Assembly: GCF_001642475.1 (NCBI RefSeq)
Contig: NW_019173991.1
Span: forward strand, 1 to 64,000
Reading direction: 5' to 3'
From: Fonsecaea monophora
Taxonomy: Eukaryota; Ascomycota; Eurotiomycetes; Chaetothyriales; Herpotrichiellaceae
Length of the DNA stretch: 64,000 nt
Under the pieces are notes generated by a model. That model saw only the letters and a program-made list of their open reading frames with translations. It searched no databases and had not been told where the DNA came from. The position numbers were made by a program, and so were the translations under genes. Of this stretch, positions 1 to 12,198 are shown piece after piece; the stretch's first letter is position 1; the number at the start of each line of letters is the position of its first letter.

Positions 1-1535
1 GTGGTACAGTTCTATGCGTGTGTAGTTGTGGTTGTTCTGGTGTTGTGTTTTTATTGCAACGGGGACCTCCGATGTCTACACTGGTGGTGTGGTGGGCAGG
101 GTTAGAGGGGTAGAAGGGACAGTTTTGGGGGTGGGGGGTTTATCAGGAGAAGCTTAAAAAGTTGATGCATGTATGGGCATATTATACAGTACATGGAAGG
201 ACCTTGTAGAGTCGTGTGTAGACTGTAGATGTTTGTTTTACATACCTAGTCAGGTGTCTTTCCATCTATCCATCTATCGATTTGTTCCGATCATAATTAT
301 TCACACCCTCACATCGTTCAAGTGGTGCTGCTGCGTACTCGGCCCGGCACACGGGAAACTGAAATAGCATCCAAACGCCGAATCCCGATCAACTAACTGT
401 TGTGAGAGACACAAGACAGATAAATAGCCTCAATAGTGTTGCGAGTTGTATACCTAGGTAACCTAGGTTCCTACAGTAGGTATCCAAGACGAAGACAAGA
501 CAAAGACAACACAACTAAGCAAACGGGCAAAACAAAACAAGTGCCTTAGGTAACTAACAACAGCCAAAGTAAACACATACTATTATTATACCGAATGGTA
601 CCGAGGATTCGGTGCAGAAAAGCAGGGCGCTCGAGTTGTCTTGGTCCGTGTTGTGGTCGTGGTTCGCTGACTTGGTTCTTCTAGATACCAGCCAGATATG
701 GAGCAGGCAGTGGGTAATATCGTACGGTATGGTACGTACCGTTCACTACCCAAGGTATCCCGTGCGGGCATGAGGCAGTGTGTTACATATGGTATTGCTA
801 CTCGCACATCCGGGAGAATGTTTTCCGTCTGAACCTGCGCCAGATATCTTTCTGCTAAGATCCATATCCTGGTGTGTGTGCACTGTATACAAAGTCCTTT
901 ATTCCAACCCATGACAATCCCCTGCTTTTTGTGTGGCAAATCACCCGATCAAACTCCAGCATGAGACACAACTCTGGATTCTAGTCCAGTCATCTTGGGT
1001 ACATTGATCTTGAAGTATAGGGCTGATTCAGCTTGTTCCATCGACAACACCCATGCATGGCCCCGGGGATCGGTGAGATCGCAAACCCCCAAGCATCTCA
1101 TCTCTTCGGATTGATCCCCGTTGGCTGCTTCAGCGACTCGTCTCCTTGTATGTATTCAGTATTGACACTGGCAAGACGGTCGATCCTGCTGGAGCCATCG
1201 AATCCAACTCTTTGACGCGTTTGTGTCAGTAGAGCGTCACATTGATGCTCGTCCGATCAGCCTGGGACCAACGACATGGCTATTCGGGATCAGTTAGTAG
1301 CAGCAGCCCGTATCCGGTTGGTCCAGCGACGTGCTGCAAATATCATCTCTTGCAAAAGTCAAGGGTCAGGGGTAACCTCCTTTTTCTACTTGGGCTCACG
1401 CGTGGTGTCCTGTATATCCAAAACTCCTTTTCCCAAGTCTCTTAAGTTTCCCACTCCAATTTTCCTTCCATAGAATAAATAGTACAGTGGTAAGACAGAG
1501 TTCACAGCCTCTCACCCAATCGAGTTGTAAACGTT
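1..1535. other. Intergenic, 3' flank of TOK1-type gene
   Basis: No open frame here looks like a conserved protein. The first 150 bases are rich in G and T. A direct repeat of ACCTAGGT occurs at 452-459 and 461-468, and a GTAC-rich patch lies at 722-739. The right end is the 3' flank of the minus-strand potassium channel gene. I see no RNA gene or mobile element. Confidence 0.6.
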
Positions 1536-4283
1536 TCATATCCGCATGTCATCCTGCTCGTCCCTGTTTCCACGAAAATGTCGCATCTTCAGTGTGCGAA
1601 TTCCGGCTCCACCCCGGCCGCCACCGACTGCCCCTGTCGTTCCGCGGTGTTCAAGCTTGCTGAATGGCCCCCTTCGCCTGAGTTTGCTACCTCGTCGACG
1701 CTCCTTCATCCGTTCTTGCGCTCTCGTGCTCCACTGAGGCGTTTCGGTAGCATATGTATGATCACCCCTTCTGTCGCCGGTGAAAAATGTGAGCACTGCA
1801 TCAGCACCTGATGCCCTTCGTTGGCGTGCCTGCGACTGGTTTGGAACATGGGGTTCACCACGGCCCTTGCCTTTTGCCGACGAGTCAGGCTTCCGGGCCC
1901 ACGACGGGTCTTCATAGATAGTGCCGCTACGGTTGAAGTTGAAGACACTAAGATCGGTGTTGCTCCGCCGAGGCAATGCTGAATTGGGATCGATACCATT
2001 TGCAATCATGTTCTTCTTGAGCAAACGGAGTAAACTCTCGCAAAGCCGGTCCAGGATCCACTCAGCCTCGCTCTGCTCACTCAGCATAGGACTGTTCTCC
2101 TCGAGCCAGTCCCATTCAACCACTCCGTCCGTTTCCTCGTCATATTCCATTTGATCGAGGCCCACTTTGGTGAATCGGATCAAGCGGCTGTATTCACACC
2201 ACTCTTCATAGGTGTAGCGTTTCCCTGGAGCATGTTGGAGATCGTCGGCGGTCTTGCGAATGGCCCAAGCTAAACGCTGTGTCAGTTCCGCCTCGGTCGG
2301 TTCCTCGGCAGCCAGCTGTTCAATACTCAACTCAGGACGAGCTTCGTCGGGGGCCGGACCGAAAGGCAGCCCCGCCTTCAGACGTTTCTTCTCAGCCCTT
2401 CTGTTCATCCAGTTCCAGAGCCAAGGATGCTGCATGACAATGTCACGCCAAAGACCTGCCTTTGGAAGGACAGTCAAGTCGCCAAGTTTGAAGGTTCCCT
2501 GCTTGAAACTCGAGATGACAGTGTCACCCATGTCGGAAATGAGGATGGTCATAGTCGGTACAGCGATCAACGACCATACCACGAAGAACGGCTTGCCAGC
2601 GTTGCTCTTGGGGCTCAAATCGCCATAGCCAATAGTCAGCAAGCTGACATAGCAGAAGTACAAAGCTTGAAAGTAGCTGAGATGTTGGGTGTTGTGCTCG
2701 GCGATCCAAAACACCACCGCTCCGATGCACCACAAAATCCCGAAGGCTATCACCGACAGACACAATGCGTACCACTTTTTGAACTTTTTCGCGTTAAGCT
2801 GAATGTTCCGCATGGCATTAAATTTGTCCTTCTCTTCCTTCATCAAGATGGCCTTATTCTGTGATCTCGAGCCTCGCAAGGGTTTTGTGATGAAATGGAA
2901 GGTGCTGCGGATGGGACCTCTGTGTATCGCTGAGCTTAGGAACTGTCTGGCGTGCGGCTCGGACTCCTCCGCCTTCTTCAGCTCCGAAGCATTGGTGTTA
3001 CCAAACTCGATGTGGCGATCCTGAGTGGAATCTCGAGTGGTGGTTCTCTCGAGACGCGCCGCTGCTTCATCCAAGTCATGCTGGATCTGTGGATTTGGTA
3101 AGGGAGACGAAATCTGTGGCCGCCGACCGCTTCTTTCCTCCACTGCCACCTCTCTTTCTAGATCATCTCGTCTCTTGTCTTCTTCGCCATCGTTCACCGT
3201 CACAACCCGTGATAGGGTGTGGACTCTTTTTCGTTCGACATGTTTACGGAGTACGTTGATTGTACTAAGCTCACCAGCGAACTTGTGGATGGAGCTGACC
3301 ATCAAACCCAGAATGATGATCCCGCCTACCGAGTAGGGAAACACTAGTCCCCGAGCAAGGTCGTTGGTGGGATAAAAGTCTCCAAACCCGACGGTCAGGA
3401 TGGTGACGTCGCAGAAATACACGGCATCTGGATACGTCCAGCCTTCGATTCTCGAGTAGACGCCGCCACCGCCACCTAGCCATACAAAGAACATCATTGT
3501 CTGGAGAATCAGATTGCGCTGCTCGTCGGTCAGGGTAAAGTGCTGAGGATAGTGGCCCAGGAAATAGCCGCACATATTCACCATCAAAATCATCGAGTTG
3601 AACATGTAGAGACAGGCGGCAATGACGGCGTTCCAGTAGCCCTGGGAATAAACTTCATCTTGGCCAGGCGGGACATGAAGCTTCATCGACACGGTCAGAC
3701 CAATGAGTATACCAGAGGCGATGTAGAAGAGCACAATGGTCGCAGGTAGAGCGACAATGTATCGGACGCGTCGAGTGAAATTGAAGAGAAGGAAAAGGTT
3801 GCCTACGAATCCACAGACGAGAGAGGCAATATTGAGGTCGACACACCATCGAGGATCGGTGTAGCCCACGGAAGTGGACTGATAGGTCAGAGGAAACTCA
3901 GTCTTGCTTTGGGTGAGTCTATTCCTCCAAGGAACGACCAGGGCGGTGATGGATATCAGATTAGCCATGGGCGCAAAGGTGGCCGCAATCAGCGGGATGG
4001 CGGTAGAGGCAAACCACCAGTTGGTGGGCAGGTCGTCGTCAACAGACCTCAACTTGAGTATGCCATGGTGGTGTGCCTGCCAGCTCGGTTGAGGTTCCAG
4101 CTTGTTTTTGCCGTGTCTGGCCTCGTTGTCCGGCAGTGTCCTTATAGTGTCCGTCTTTTCAAAAGGCTCCCAACCTTTCTGTTTCTCATATTCGGTCGTA
4201 CTCTCCGAGGCACCTGAGCTGGAACTTGACGGGACCTCCGGTGGCTCCAGCTCTTGTTGTTCGGCATGGTCGCAGCCTACCAT
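1536..4283 (-). CDS. TOK1: TOK1-type two-pore outward-rectifying potassium channel
   Basis: This intronless gene encodes 915 residues. It should form a plasma-membrane potassium channel of the fungal TOK family, which has eight transmembrane segments and two pore loops and lets K+ out on depolarisation. Both selectivity filters are visible: TVGFGD near residue 296 and TIGYGD near residue 549. Hydrophobic segments lie at about 90-115, 148-170, 178-200, 218-240 and 265-345 before and around pore 1, and at about 490-590 around pore 2. The linker between the pores (about 345-480) is charged and disordered. The cytoplasmic tail after residue 600 is long and ends in a basic, glycine-rich stretch. 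The ATG at 4283 gives a plausible cytosolic N-terminus. Channel type is clear from the two filters; gating is inferred from the family. Confidence 0.93.
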   Translation of the reverse strand: MVGCDHAEQQELEPPEVPSSSSSGASESTTEYEKQKGWEPFEKTDTIRTLPDNEARHGKNKLEPQPSWQAHHHGILKLRSVDDDLPTNWWFASTAIPLIAATFAPMANLISITALVVPWRNRLTQSKTEFPLTYQSTSVGYTDPRWCVDLNIASLVCGFVGNLFLLFNFTRRVRYIVALPATIVLFYIASGILIGLTVSMKLHVPPGQDEVYSQGYWNAVIAACLYMFNSMILMVNMCGYFLGHYPQHFTLTDEQRNLILQTMMFFVWLGGGGGVYSRIEGWTYPDAVYFCDVTILTVGFGDFYPTNDLARGLVFPYSVGGIIILGLMVSSIHKFAGELSTINVLRKHVERKRVHTLSRVVTVNDGEEDKRRDDLEREVAVEERSGRRPQISSPLPNPQIQHDLDEAAARLERTTTRDSTQDRHIEFGNTNASELKKAEESEPHARQFLSSAIHRGPIRSTFHFITKPLRGSRSQNKAILMKEEKDKFNAMRNIQLNAKKFKKWYALCLSVIAFGILWCIGAVVFWIAEHNTQHLSYFQALYFCYVSLLTIGYGDLSPKSNAGKPFFVVWSLIAVPTMTILISDMGDTVISSFKQGTFKLGDLTVLPKAGLWRDIVMQHPWLWNWMNRRAEKKRLKAGLPFGPAPDEARPELSIEQLAAEEPTEAELTQRLAWAIRKTADDLQHAPGKRYTYEEWCEYSRLIRFTKVGLDQMEYDEETDGVVEWDWLEENSPMLSEQSEAEWILDRLCESLLRLLKKNMIANGIDPNSALPRRSNTDLSVFNFNRSGTIYEDPSWARKPDSSAKGKGRGEPHVPNQSQARQRRASGADAVLTFFTGDRRGDHTYATETPQWSTRAQERMKERRRGSKLRRRGPFSKLEHRGTTGAVGGGRGGAGIRTLKMRHFRGNRDEQDDMRI

Positions 4284-5810
4284 TGTCTGCGAACGTTATG
4301 GAGGGCCTCATGGGCGATTGAGGTGCATTGGAGGCAGGAAGCGGTGGTCCGGGTGGTTCTAATGGAGAGAAAGAGGCTCGCTCACCCGAGGAACACGCGA
4401 ATCTGTCTATCTGTCGAGTTTGCCAGTTATTTGGGCTCGGGTCAGCGGTATAGTCTGAACCTCTGAGCGCGCGACACAAAAAGCAGTTCAGAGCGAGGTA
4501 GTAGAGCAGGAGACATCGCGGAGGCTGATTGAAACAGCCCGAGCCAGGAAACACATTCTTTTAGCCTCAACAAAGGCTGTTGGCGAGGGTGTGAGTGGAA
4601 AGCCATGGGCAGCTGATGGTCGATGCGAGTCAAATATGGGAAATGGGAAGACCCAAGCGGCGTGCGGCGGGAAGTACAATCTTGGTTGGGTGTACCGAGT
4701 GGTAGTGCCCACCAGCCTGGTGACCCCCCAAGCTCGCCCAAGCCACGCCCAATATCGCACCCAATGCCCATCAAGCTTTGCGGGGCCCAGCTGCACACAA
4801 GTGCCCAGTGAGGCTAGTGACGCTTGCTGAATGAGCATCCCGCACCCGACATCGTCATCTTTCATGCATATCCTTTCGCCTCTTCTTGACTAAGACGCCC
4901 TTGGAGATCTACCAAATCGAGGACAACGTTTCTTGTTTCGCCCAGACAAGGTAACAAGCCACACACAGCACCTCCCCAGATAACGCTTTCCCGTCAAGTA
5001 TTTCGTGCCATGCTTGTGACAGACAAGACAAGTCCCGTCCTTCCGTGCCGCCCTGGCTTCCTTTCTCACCACACGGTGATGGTCTAGAACTAAACACCAT
5101 ATCCTCCTCGAATCATCCACCTGTACCGAACTCGTGTTCCAAGCTGTCCTTATCTTTTGAAACCCACGCCGAAGTTGCTTCTTCCCAGGATGTTTCTCTT
5201 CGTGGACCCCGACAATGGCCTACGCTATAAGTCTATGATCCAAAACCAAGTCATAGTTGATGTTATCCACAGCATATAGGTGTTGGAAGCTTTGTCGATG
5301 ACGAGAGAAGCAGACACTAACAAGGCCGGAATTGAATCACCCTCGATTTAGACAACAAGAGATAGAGTCACAATCCTGATTGTCATTCGACCTATTGATG
5401 ATGATACATGGTACCTCACCAGACACCCATATCCACACATTTGCGCTGAGGAATTCCAAACGAATGCCTTATATCCTGGAAAGCTCTGCTACATATAGTT
5501 GTACATCTCCAATACACCCGTCCACTAATTTACATTCTCACAGAAATCGCTCAGAAGCAAAGCCCGGGGATATCAAGAAGTAGAAGACAAACATCCAGCT
5601 AGCTGAAATCGTCCAAAATCGCCGAGAATAGAACGGAGCGCAAGGAAAGCGAAAGCTGAATCGTACCAGTCGTTAAATATGTTACAGATGGAGATGGAAA
5701 AGGTCAGTTTCATCGCGCCGTGATGGTTCTTCGGTTATCGCGCTCAAATTTCCCGATTTCATCCTCGCCTTCCCGCCCTGCAAGTTGATGATCCGTCAAA
5801 TGTCATACTC
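4284..5810. other. Intergenic between TOK1-type gene and DUF7514 gene
   Basis: This is the upstream region of the minus-strand channel gene and the 3' flank of the next minus-strand gene. Open frames on both strands overlap one another and have no recognisable domain. I see no RNA gene, repeat or element. Confidence 0.6.
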
Positions 5811-8162
5811 CTACCGTACATCGCGGTAACTCGTGGGTGGATAACCCCCGCTGGTTGGGTACGAGGAGTAGCCCGAGTCTCTGTTCACTGAATTTGACGA
5901 GTCCCTCATCGTCTGCGGAGGTGGAGGTGGAGGTTGAAAGCCGGTGCTGATCGAGGAAGGTGGACTGTGCCCGTACGGAGGACCCGCGCTAGGGTGCACG
6001 CGGTTCAGGTAATAGTCTTCATCCGCAGCACCACCAGGGAGAGAACTGGAATACAACGCCGATCCTGCAGCAGTGCGCAGGGTTGGACTTCGTGGGCCAT
6101 CGACAAAGCCTAGGCCAACATTTGAAACTGATTGCATACGTGGTCGGTTATCTCGGTCCCGGTCACGGTCTCGTTCACGGTCGCGAGGGTCGTATGCTGA
6201 CATCCTGGCCGCGTCGTAGCGGTCGTTGGCCAGACGTTCGCGACCAGCTTCATAGTCCCTGTACCGTCTTACATCGTCGTGATGGTCAGAATGATGGGAA
6301 GAAGACATATAGGAAGCGTCTGAATCCCCCCTCCTAATGTGTGAAGAGTTGCCCGTTTCTTTCGTCATGGATGGTGACCGATTACGGCCCGATGGGGGAG
6401 GGTCTCTGTGATAGATACTGTTGGACCGATGACGGCGAGACTCTTGAATTTCCGACACGGGTGGCGGTGGTCTTTGATGAAGAGCGACAGGTGGCTGTCC
6501 CGATCTCGAGCTATCGTTTACCTTGCTAGATCCATTGAGAGAGCTTGAGCGCCCGAGCTTGGGTACTGGTGGTGGCGGAGGTCCTGGCTTAGTCTCGGAC
6601 GCGACGACTGGTCGGTCGATATTATTGTAACTCTTTCCTCCACCAGGCGCAACGACATATGGCTTTCGCTCTCGCTCGATCGGTTGTGACGTGAGAGTGG
6701 CGTTAGCACTTTCCTCGTCAATGTCACCATTGACACTCTCTTGATGCGTCGTACCATACGGCTGCCGTTGGCGCTCAATGCCAGCCTGAGACAACGCTGG
6801 ACTGGGTTGGACATTGATGCCGGCACTGTCGCCTTTGTCCAGCCTGTCTGCTTGGGGCTTCAAATTCGCTTTGCTGGACGAATCGTCAACCACGACAGTC
6901 ACTGTTGACGTCGACGTCGAAGTCCGCGAAGTGGAGTCCGTTGTGCTGCTGTGGCGAGATGCAAAGCTGATATTGCAATGAGCTGACATGGCCTTCTGTA
7001 GCTTATAGGCAACTTCAGTGTCACCGTGCTTGGGGAAGAGCCGTCTAGAGAGTTCTTTTGGAAACCGCTCTTTCTTCTCATCAGGGTTGCTGATGGGCAT
7101 GTCTAGCGCCGTCTTTGCCAATCGCTCATACTCTTGATCGGGGTGTGCTCTTAAGAGCAATGTCGCCCAGGCTTCAAAGCCACGTGGTGTAAGTCCAGGG
7201 GTGTCCGGCCGTTCATTCAACTTCTCTTGGACAAGATGGTGCTGGCATTCGATCTCTCTGAACATTCGGGATATCGAGGAAGTTCTATCATCAAATATGA
7301 TCTTCCAAGGGTAGATCTCATTGCTCAGCTTTGTCTCCTCGTAGTATCTCTGCAATTTGGTGGGGGTGATGACCAAACTGTGCTTGGGTTCATAGTCTTC
7401 GATAAGATGCGTGGCAATTCCACGTAGGAATTGGCCAAGTCGAGGAGTAGCTTCACCTTGTTCCGTGAAGAGCTGGCCCCACACTCGTTCCACTATGGTT
7501 GCATCTTCATGAGTACCCATGCGTTTGGGACCTCTCGGTCGAGTCTGGCTTGCGTCGTTCTCGGACTGATGACCGGTCTGACTCAGAGGCGAGGCCGCTC
7601 TCCTATCTGTACCTGGCGACGGGGCGCGGAATGATGATTGACTCGAAGGCGGAGGAAACTGAGGGGAGGCCTGACTTGCGTTTGCCTCCTCGGAGTATCG
7701 GTTGGGAGTAGGGGGAGTGTAGACAGTCGCTCGATCCAATGGCGGAGAGCCAGCGACAGATGAAGAGGTATCCATTTGAGAAGTCGAGGGTGGTGGTTGG
7801 TGAATAGGAGGTTGCGGTGGAGGTAGATTGGCGACTTTCAGTTGCTGCAAAACATTCGCCGTAATCTGCGATGTAATCTGTTGGAGCAGGTCTGGAGAGA
7901 AACCACCATAAGAAGCGGCATCAGCGTCGTTGAAGGCTGAGTTGACAGCATCAGTTATAGGCTGGCGAGCTTGGTGATATCTGGATGAATCAAGATTGTT
8001 TGGTGCGTGTTGAGAAGTCGATGACGCCCCGGATAGCCTGCGGTGGCGCCCATCCTCAGCTGTTGAATTGCTCATAGTTGGATGAAGTCGCCGCGTGTCT
8101 CCCTCGTCACTCGGAACAGAAACGCTGGGCTGTGCTGGTAGACGTTCATTGTAGGAGGCCAT
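5811..8162 (-). CDS. Disordered fungal protein with a DUF7514-type domain
   Basis: This single-exon gene encodes 783 residues. The N-terminal 220 residues are rich in Ser, Pro and Gln and are probably disordered. A compact segment at about 222-400 begins VWGQLFTEQGEATPRLG and includes the motif YEPKHSLVITPTKLQRYYEE. It resembles the fungal DUF7514 domain, whose function is unknown. The C-terminal half is again low complexity, with Ser/Thr runs, polyproline stretches (PGPPPPPVPK) and an RDRERDRDRDRDNR tract, as seen in scaffold or RNA-associated proteins. The ATG at 8162 is the first in frame. Domain naming is from memory of the family and is moderately sure; no biochemical role can be assigned. 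Confidence 0.8.
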   Translation of the reverse strand: MASYNERLPAQPSVSVPSDEGDTRRLHPTMSNSTAEDGRHRRLSGASSTSQHAPNNLDSSRYHQARQPITDAVNSAFNDADAASYGGFSPDLLQQITSQITANVLQQLKVANLPPPQPPIHQPPPSTSQMDTSSSVAGSPPLDRATVYTPPTPNRYSEEANASQASPQFPPPSSQSSFRAPSPGTDRRAASPLSQTGHQSENDASQTRPRGPKRMGTHEDATIVERVWGQLFTEQGEATPRLGQFLRGIATHLIEDYEPKHSLVITPTKLQRYYEETKLSNEIYPWKIIFDDRTSSISRMFREIECQHHLVQEKLNERPDTPGLTPRGFEAWATLLLRAHPDQEYERLAKTALDMPISNPDEKKERFPKELSRRLFPKHGDTEVAYKLQKAMSAHCNISFASRHSSTTDSTSRTSTSTSTVTVVVDDSSSKANLKPQADRLDKGDSAGINVQPSPALSQAGIERQRQPYGTTHQESVNGDIDEESANATLTSQPIERERKPYVVAPGGGKSYNNIDRPVVASETKPGPPPPPVPKLGRSSSLNGSSKVNDSSRSGQPPVALHQRPPPPVSEIQESRRHRSNSIYHRDPPPSGRNRSPSMTKETGNSSHIRRGDSDASYMSSSHHSDHHDDVRRYRDYEAGRERLANDRYDAARMSAYDPRDRERDRDRDRDNRPRMQSVSNVGLGFVDGPRSPTLRTAAGSALYSSSLPGGAADEDYYLNRVHPSAGPPYGHSPPSSISTGFQPPPPPPQTMRDSSNSVNRDSGYSSYPTSGGYPPTSYRDVR

Positions 8163-10484
8163 TGTGCGAGGGAGGCACGGTCCCGTTCCAAGACCTGGTT
8201 TCCGTTCCTCAAAGCATTCAGATGACCTTGTTCAACAGGTTTGTGGGAGTATGTTTTCCAAATCGATTGAGAAAGAGCCAGGGGATTTGGAAGCTTTCCA
8301 CAGCTTCACCGATGACAGACTATATGGGATTCGCGTTCTGACCAGCCTCAAGGCGGTTGCGGTCGCTCGACTGGGTGGATATTCAGAATCCAGCCTGCGA
8401 GCCCACTAACAGACCGGTCAAGGTGGGACGAGAAGAGAGGCAGGCGGACGTCGATTGTGAAAGGACAAGGGCGTTACGTGCTCATCAGTGGGGGACAGGA
8501 GGCAGAAGTGATGCTGCTGAGGCCGAGTCTAGCGTTGGGGGAGGGTTCGGCGTTATGGAAAGGATGTAGGTCGTGCTTCGCTTCTTGGTCTATGGTGTGA
8601 AAGCAGCCTAGAATCTGCGTGTTGTCAAGTTCTTTCCTCTTTTCTTCTGTTCTTTGTCCGTCGAGAGAATACGAGAACTGTTCAGAGGGTGCGTTTCAAG
8701 GCGTCGGGGAAGATGGCAGTACAATCATGAGGTGGAGATGTTTAAGAATTCAAAGTGAGTTACGACTGAGAGAAAGCGAGCCGAGACCAAGCCTCGAGGA
8801 GAGCGTGGCATGGGCATACCTAGACAACTACTGATACTTCGCAACAGGTGTGGCTAGAGAAAGGGTCGACGCTTAACTGTGACAGTCAATGATGCGCGAA
8901 GTGGTGTGTTGCATCATGGGCAGCGCAATACTATTCCAGCTGGTTCACAACCGGTGAAAGGGGATTGGCGGGATGCTCCATCCAGATAGGTGGGAGTAGG
9001 CCACTAGTAGGGCGTCCCTGGGGCCTAGTGAGCCCCTTGGCCTCGGGAGCCACGCAGAAAGATGGGTGGTTCACGGTGGCTGTACGAGTACCTAAGGTGG
9101 CAGAAGAGGCCCCCAAAATCTTGGTTCCAGCCCGCCATCACTGTTCTCCCGCTCAGCAACCCCACCACTCAACAGCTCGTCATCGTACTTTTTCCAATGA
9201 ACCTCCCCTTCTTCCGAGGTTCGCCTAGCCACGAGCGGCGATGCATTCCTTGCACACAAAATCTGGTTTTTGGCCTGTCTGCCAGTACAAATATAGTTTT
9301 GACCCTGAAGACTGTGCCACGATCAGATCTTGATGGGGCGAGCCGAGAGACCCAGAGGTGAATGAACCTCCCAAGGGGTGGTTACGAACGTCCCACCTGC
9401 GCAGGAGACACGACGACCCTCACAACACGACAAGGAATACCCAAATAGGGATCAAGGGGTTCAAATTGTCAACGTCATCGAAAACAACAGTCCGACATGT
9501 TGCCCTGGCTCTATGGTCCCCGGCCGCGTTCTTTCTTCTCGTTGCCCTCTTCTACCAATATCAATCTCCAATCCGACGTCAAGGTCCAACCACACCACTT
9601 TCTAGCAGGGTTTCTTCAACGACATCACCCTTGGATATCCCCCCTCCTCGCGGCCCACAGGTGGGAGCCACAAGCAGACCCTTTGTACAACCGTGATGCT
9701 CCTTTGCGCCCTGTTTCTTAGTCGCTCAAAGTCCGAACCATCCGATAGAAGCTAGGCTACCGCCCTGAAAGATATCCGCAAATCATACGACACCTTCATT
9801 ACTTGCCGATATGCAGAGGCGACCGGGGATAACTAACGCTAGACATGGACTGCGAACCATGGAACCTCATCGCATGACCTGCGAGACCCTGCCTTGCGAA
9901 TCGTTCCTCTACCGGATTGGATCAGAAGAAGAAACTCAGGGTGTCCTAGGACAAACATGCATCATCCTAGACTGAATGGTCAATGCCTCATTTGTCTGGG
10001 CGTTTGCGGCTCATTCACCATTCTTATCAGCCCTTGGAGTTCGCTCGGAAATCCCACTCATTTATCGCGTTGCCTCTCTAGCCGTGGAAAACTGAACGCT
10101 ACGACTTGCTCGGATCCCATGGGCCAGCAGTAGAAGCGCACCTGAAAGTAAAGCCAGATTTGTAGCTCCAAGTCTAAGCATTGAAACAGATTGCGACTCA
10201 CAGTAGGAAACCCCTTCGCCGGAACGCGTGCTTGAGAAGCCAAAAGTGCAAGGGTGAGAACACCACACTCTCTTGAGGCTGCTTCGTGTTGCGCGCTAAG
10301 ACATGCAACTATGGATGCCCTCAAAGTTCGCTTCCACGTACTCCGTTTTCTCCCAGATTCCCTGGTCTCGCAAACTCTCGTCGATCCGTGCAACCAAGCA
10401 TGTCTTCCGGGCAAGAGGGAGCGTCGTATGATGAGCCCGCACAGTTCACGCCGCATCCCGATATCATTTCATGAATCGTATCCG
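8163..10484. other. Intergenic, promoter side of DUF7514 gene
   Basis: This 2.3-kb stretch holds the upstream region of the minus-strand DUF7514 gene on its left and the 3' flank of the Stc1-domain gene on its right. The longest open frames (about 110-130 codons) have no conserved features and overlap on opposite strands. I see no RNA gene or mobile element. Confidence 0.55.
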
Positions 10485-11490
10485 TCACATTTCCCATTCG
10501 TCATCATCATCAGAATCATCATATCTATTGCCCATCTGAGCTTCCTGCTTCTGCCTCTCCTCGCGTTCAAGCTGGTACATGACTCGTGCTTTTGCTGGTG
10601 CGTAGTATGCAGGTGATTTGGCGAAGCTGTTCTTGGAAACTGAATTGGAACCGACGGAAGTGGTGTAGCTGGTAGCGCTGCGGGAGCTGGAAAGCTCAGT
10701 GCTGGTGGGCGACGTAGGACGGTCAGATGCTCGGTTACCTCCCCAGGCAGAGTCTCGGTCGTCAGGCATGAAGATTCCACTGGAACTAGCTGACTGTGCT
10801 TGCGATTGAGATTGGGAGCCGGCAACGGAACCAGCAATGCCCGAGATCACAGAGCCTGACATGTGCCTGCTGCGGATTTCATCGTCTCTGATGCGTTCTT
10901 CCTCCAAGGCGGCGTCGAGGGAAGGCACACGATCCTCAAGCTCCTGCTGGCAGTTCAAGCATCTCTGATTGGCGGAGGTCAGCAGTGTAGCGAGTTGTGA
11001 TCTTGTCTTGTCTTACCGCTTCATCCGGTTTCTTTCGCTGCTGCTTGGAGAAGAAGCTCAAGTCCTTGGTCAATCGACAGCCAGTGCAGAACAATTCGGC
11101 CGTGGACTCTGGTGTGCAGTTCCTGCAGCGGGGGAGCTTGGCCTTGGGCCCGCCGTGGAGCTCCTTCGCAAGGGCTTCTTGATATTTGGCCAGCTGGTTC
11201 TGGGAGTATCTTGCTTTGAAGCATTTGACGTTGCAGACCAGGCAAGGAATTCTGTATCTGAGCGTGAGCTGTGATGAGACAATGGGAGGAATGCTCACTT
11301 ACAAGTTCCCGATCTCGACATTCGCATACCTGTTTTGGTAATTAATAGCGGCCATCGTGGTTGAGATTGACCGATGGGGTGATGGGGAAATATGTTTGGA
11401 CAAGTGGAAGAGATGATGAAAGGAAGTGAGCAGTGAGGCAGCTTACGATTGCTGTTTGCGTTCCCAACGAGGTCGCTGCTTCTGAGGCAT
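10485..11490 (-). CDS. Stc1-domain protein, four exons
   Basis: Proposed exons, minus strand, are 11490-11447, 11329-11303, 11257-11017 and 10964-10485, giving 263 residues. All junctions are GT-AG and keep frame. The protein starts MPQKQRPRWERKQ. At about residues 24-115 it carries a cysteine pattern typical of the Stc1 domain: CLVC, then CRNC, then CTGC with KDLSFFSKQQ, and finally RCLNCQQE, which is restored only when the last intron is removed. In fission yeast, Stc1 links RNAi to the CLRC H3K9 methyltransferase complex; in filamentous fungi many Stc1-domain proteins are uncharacterised. The C-terminal part is Ser-rich and ends in an acidic DDSDDDDEWEM tail. The first two small exons are the least certain part of the model. 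Confidence 0.75.
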
Positions 11491-12182
11491 GATTGAAGGA
11501 GACTTGGAAGGGACGGCAGGTGCCTCGGATCGGAAGGTGAGGTAGACGAAAAGGTGAGGCTGAGGTGAAGAACAGTGCACCGTAACTAATTCGAATACTT
11601 CCTTGACCAGCTCTAGATATTTCAAATTAATTCCAGTCACCGCTGGCCAGAGTTTGGCATTTATACAGAATGTCTTTCACACGGATGATTGCCAAAACCA
11701 AAGTCGCTCTAAACCTCTTCCAGTAATTTGATAGTAGATGGCAATACTTTTGTGATTGTCAAACAATTTGACACTTTGACCGCCGGCTACATGCAATGTC
11801 AACCTGTCAACTTGACCACCTTCTCTTTGTCTCTGAGGTACTCAGCCGTAGAGGGTGGAGTAATGAAGGCGCCTCAAGTGAGAAGTCTCTTACCACTGCC
11901 TGTCACTTGAAGGTATTTCCGGATGTGTAGGTTGAGGCTTCTTGGCAAGATGCAGGCACCAACTTCAACCACAGGAAGTCGCACACACGTGCGCCAAATG
12001 ACTCAACAAAATCTGTACATGTGGCCCAGATGAGAACGACCTGCATACACGAGGTTATTCTGTTGTAACGGCAGAAGAATGTGGTGAGTTGACTGAAGTT
12101 TTTGGGTCCTTTTCTTACCACGCTGATGATGAGTTGCACAAGAAGAAGTAAAGTGCACAACACAAAGACTTACTGCTATAGG

Positions 12183-12198
12183 TACGAGGTACCTCGTA
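12183..12198. repeat. Perfect 16-bp palindrome with GTAC core
   Basis: The sequence TACGAGGTACCTCGTA is its own reverse complement. It is the same unit as the inverted repeat 1 kb downstream. It could be a dimer-binding site or a relic of an element end. Confidence 0.85.
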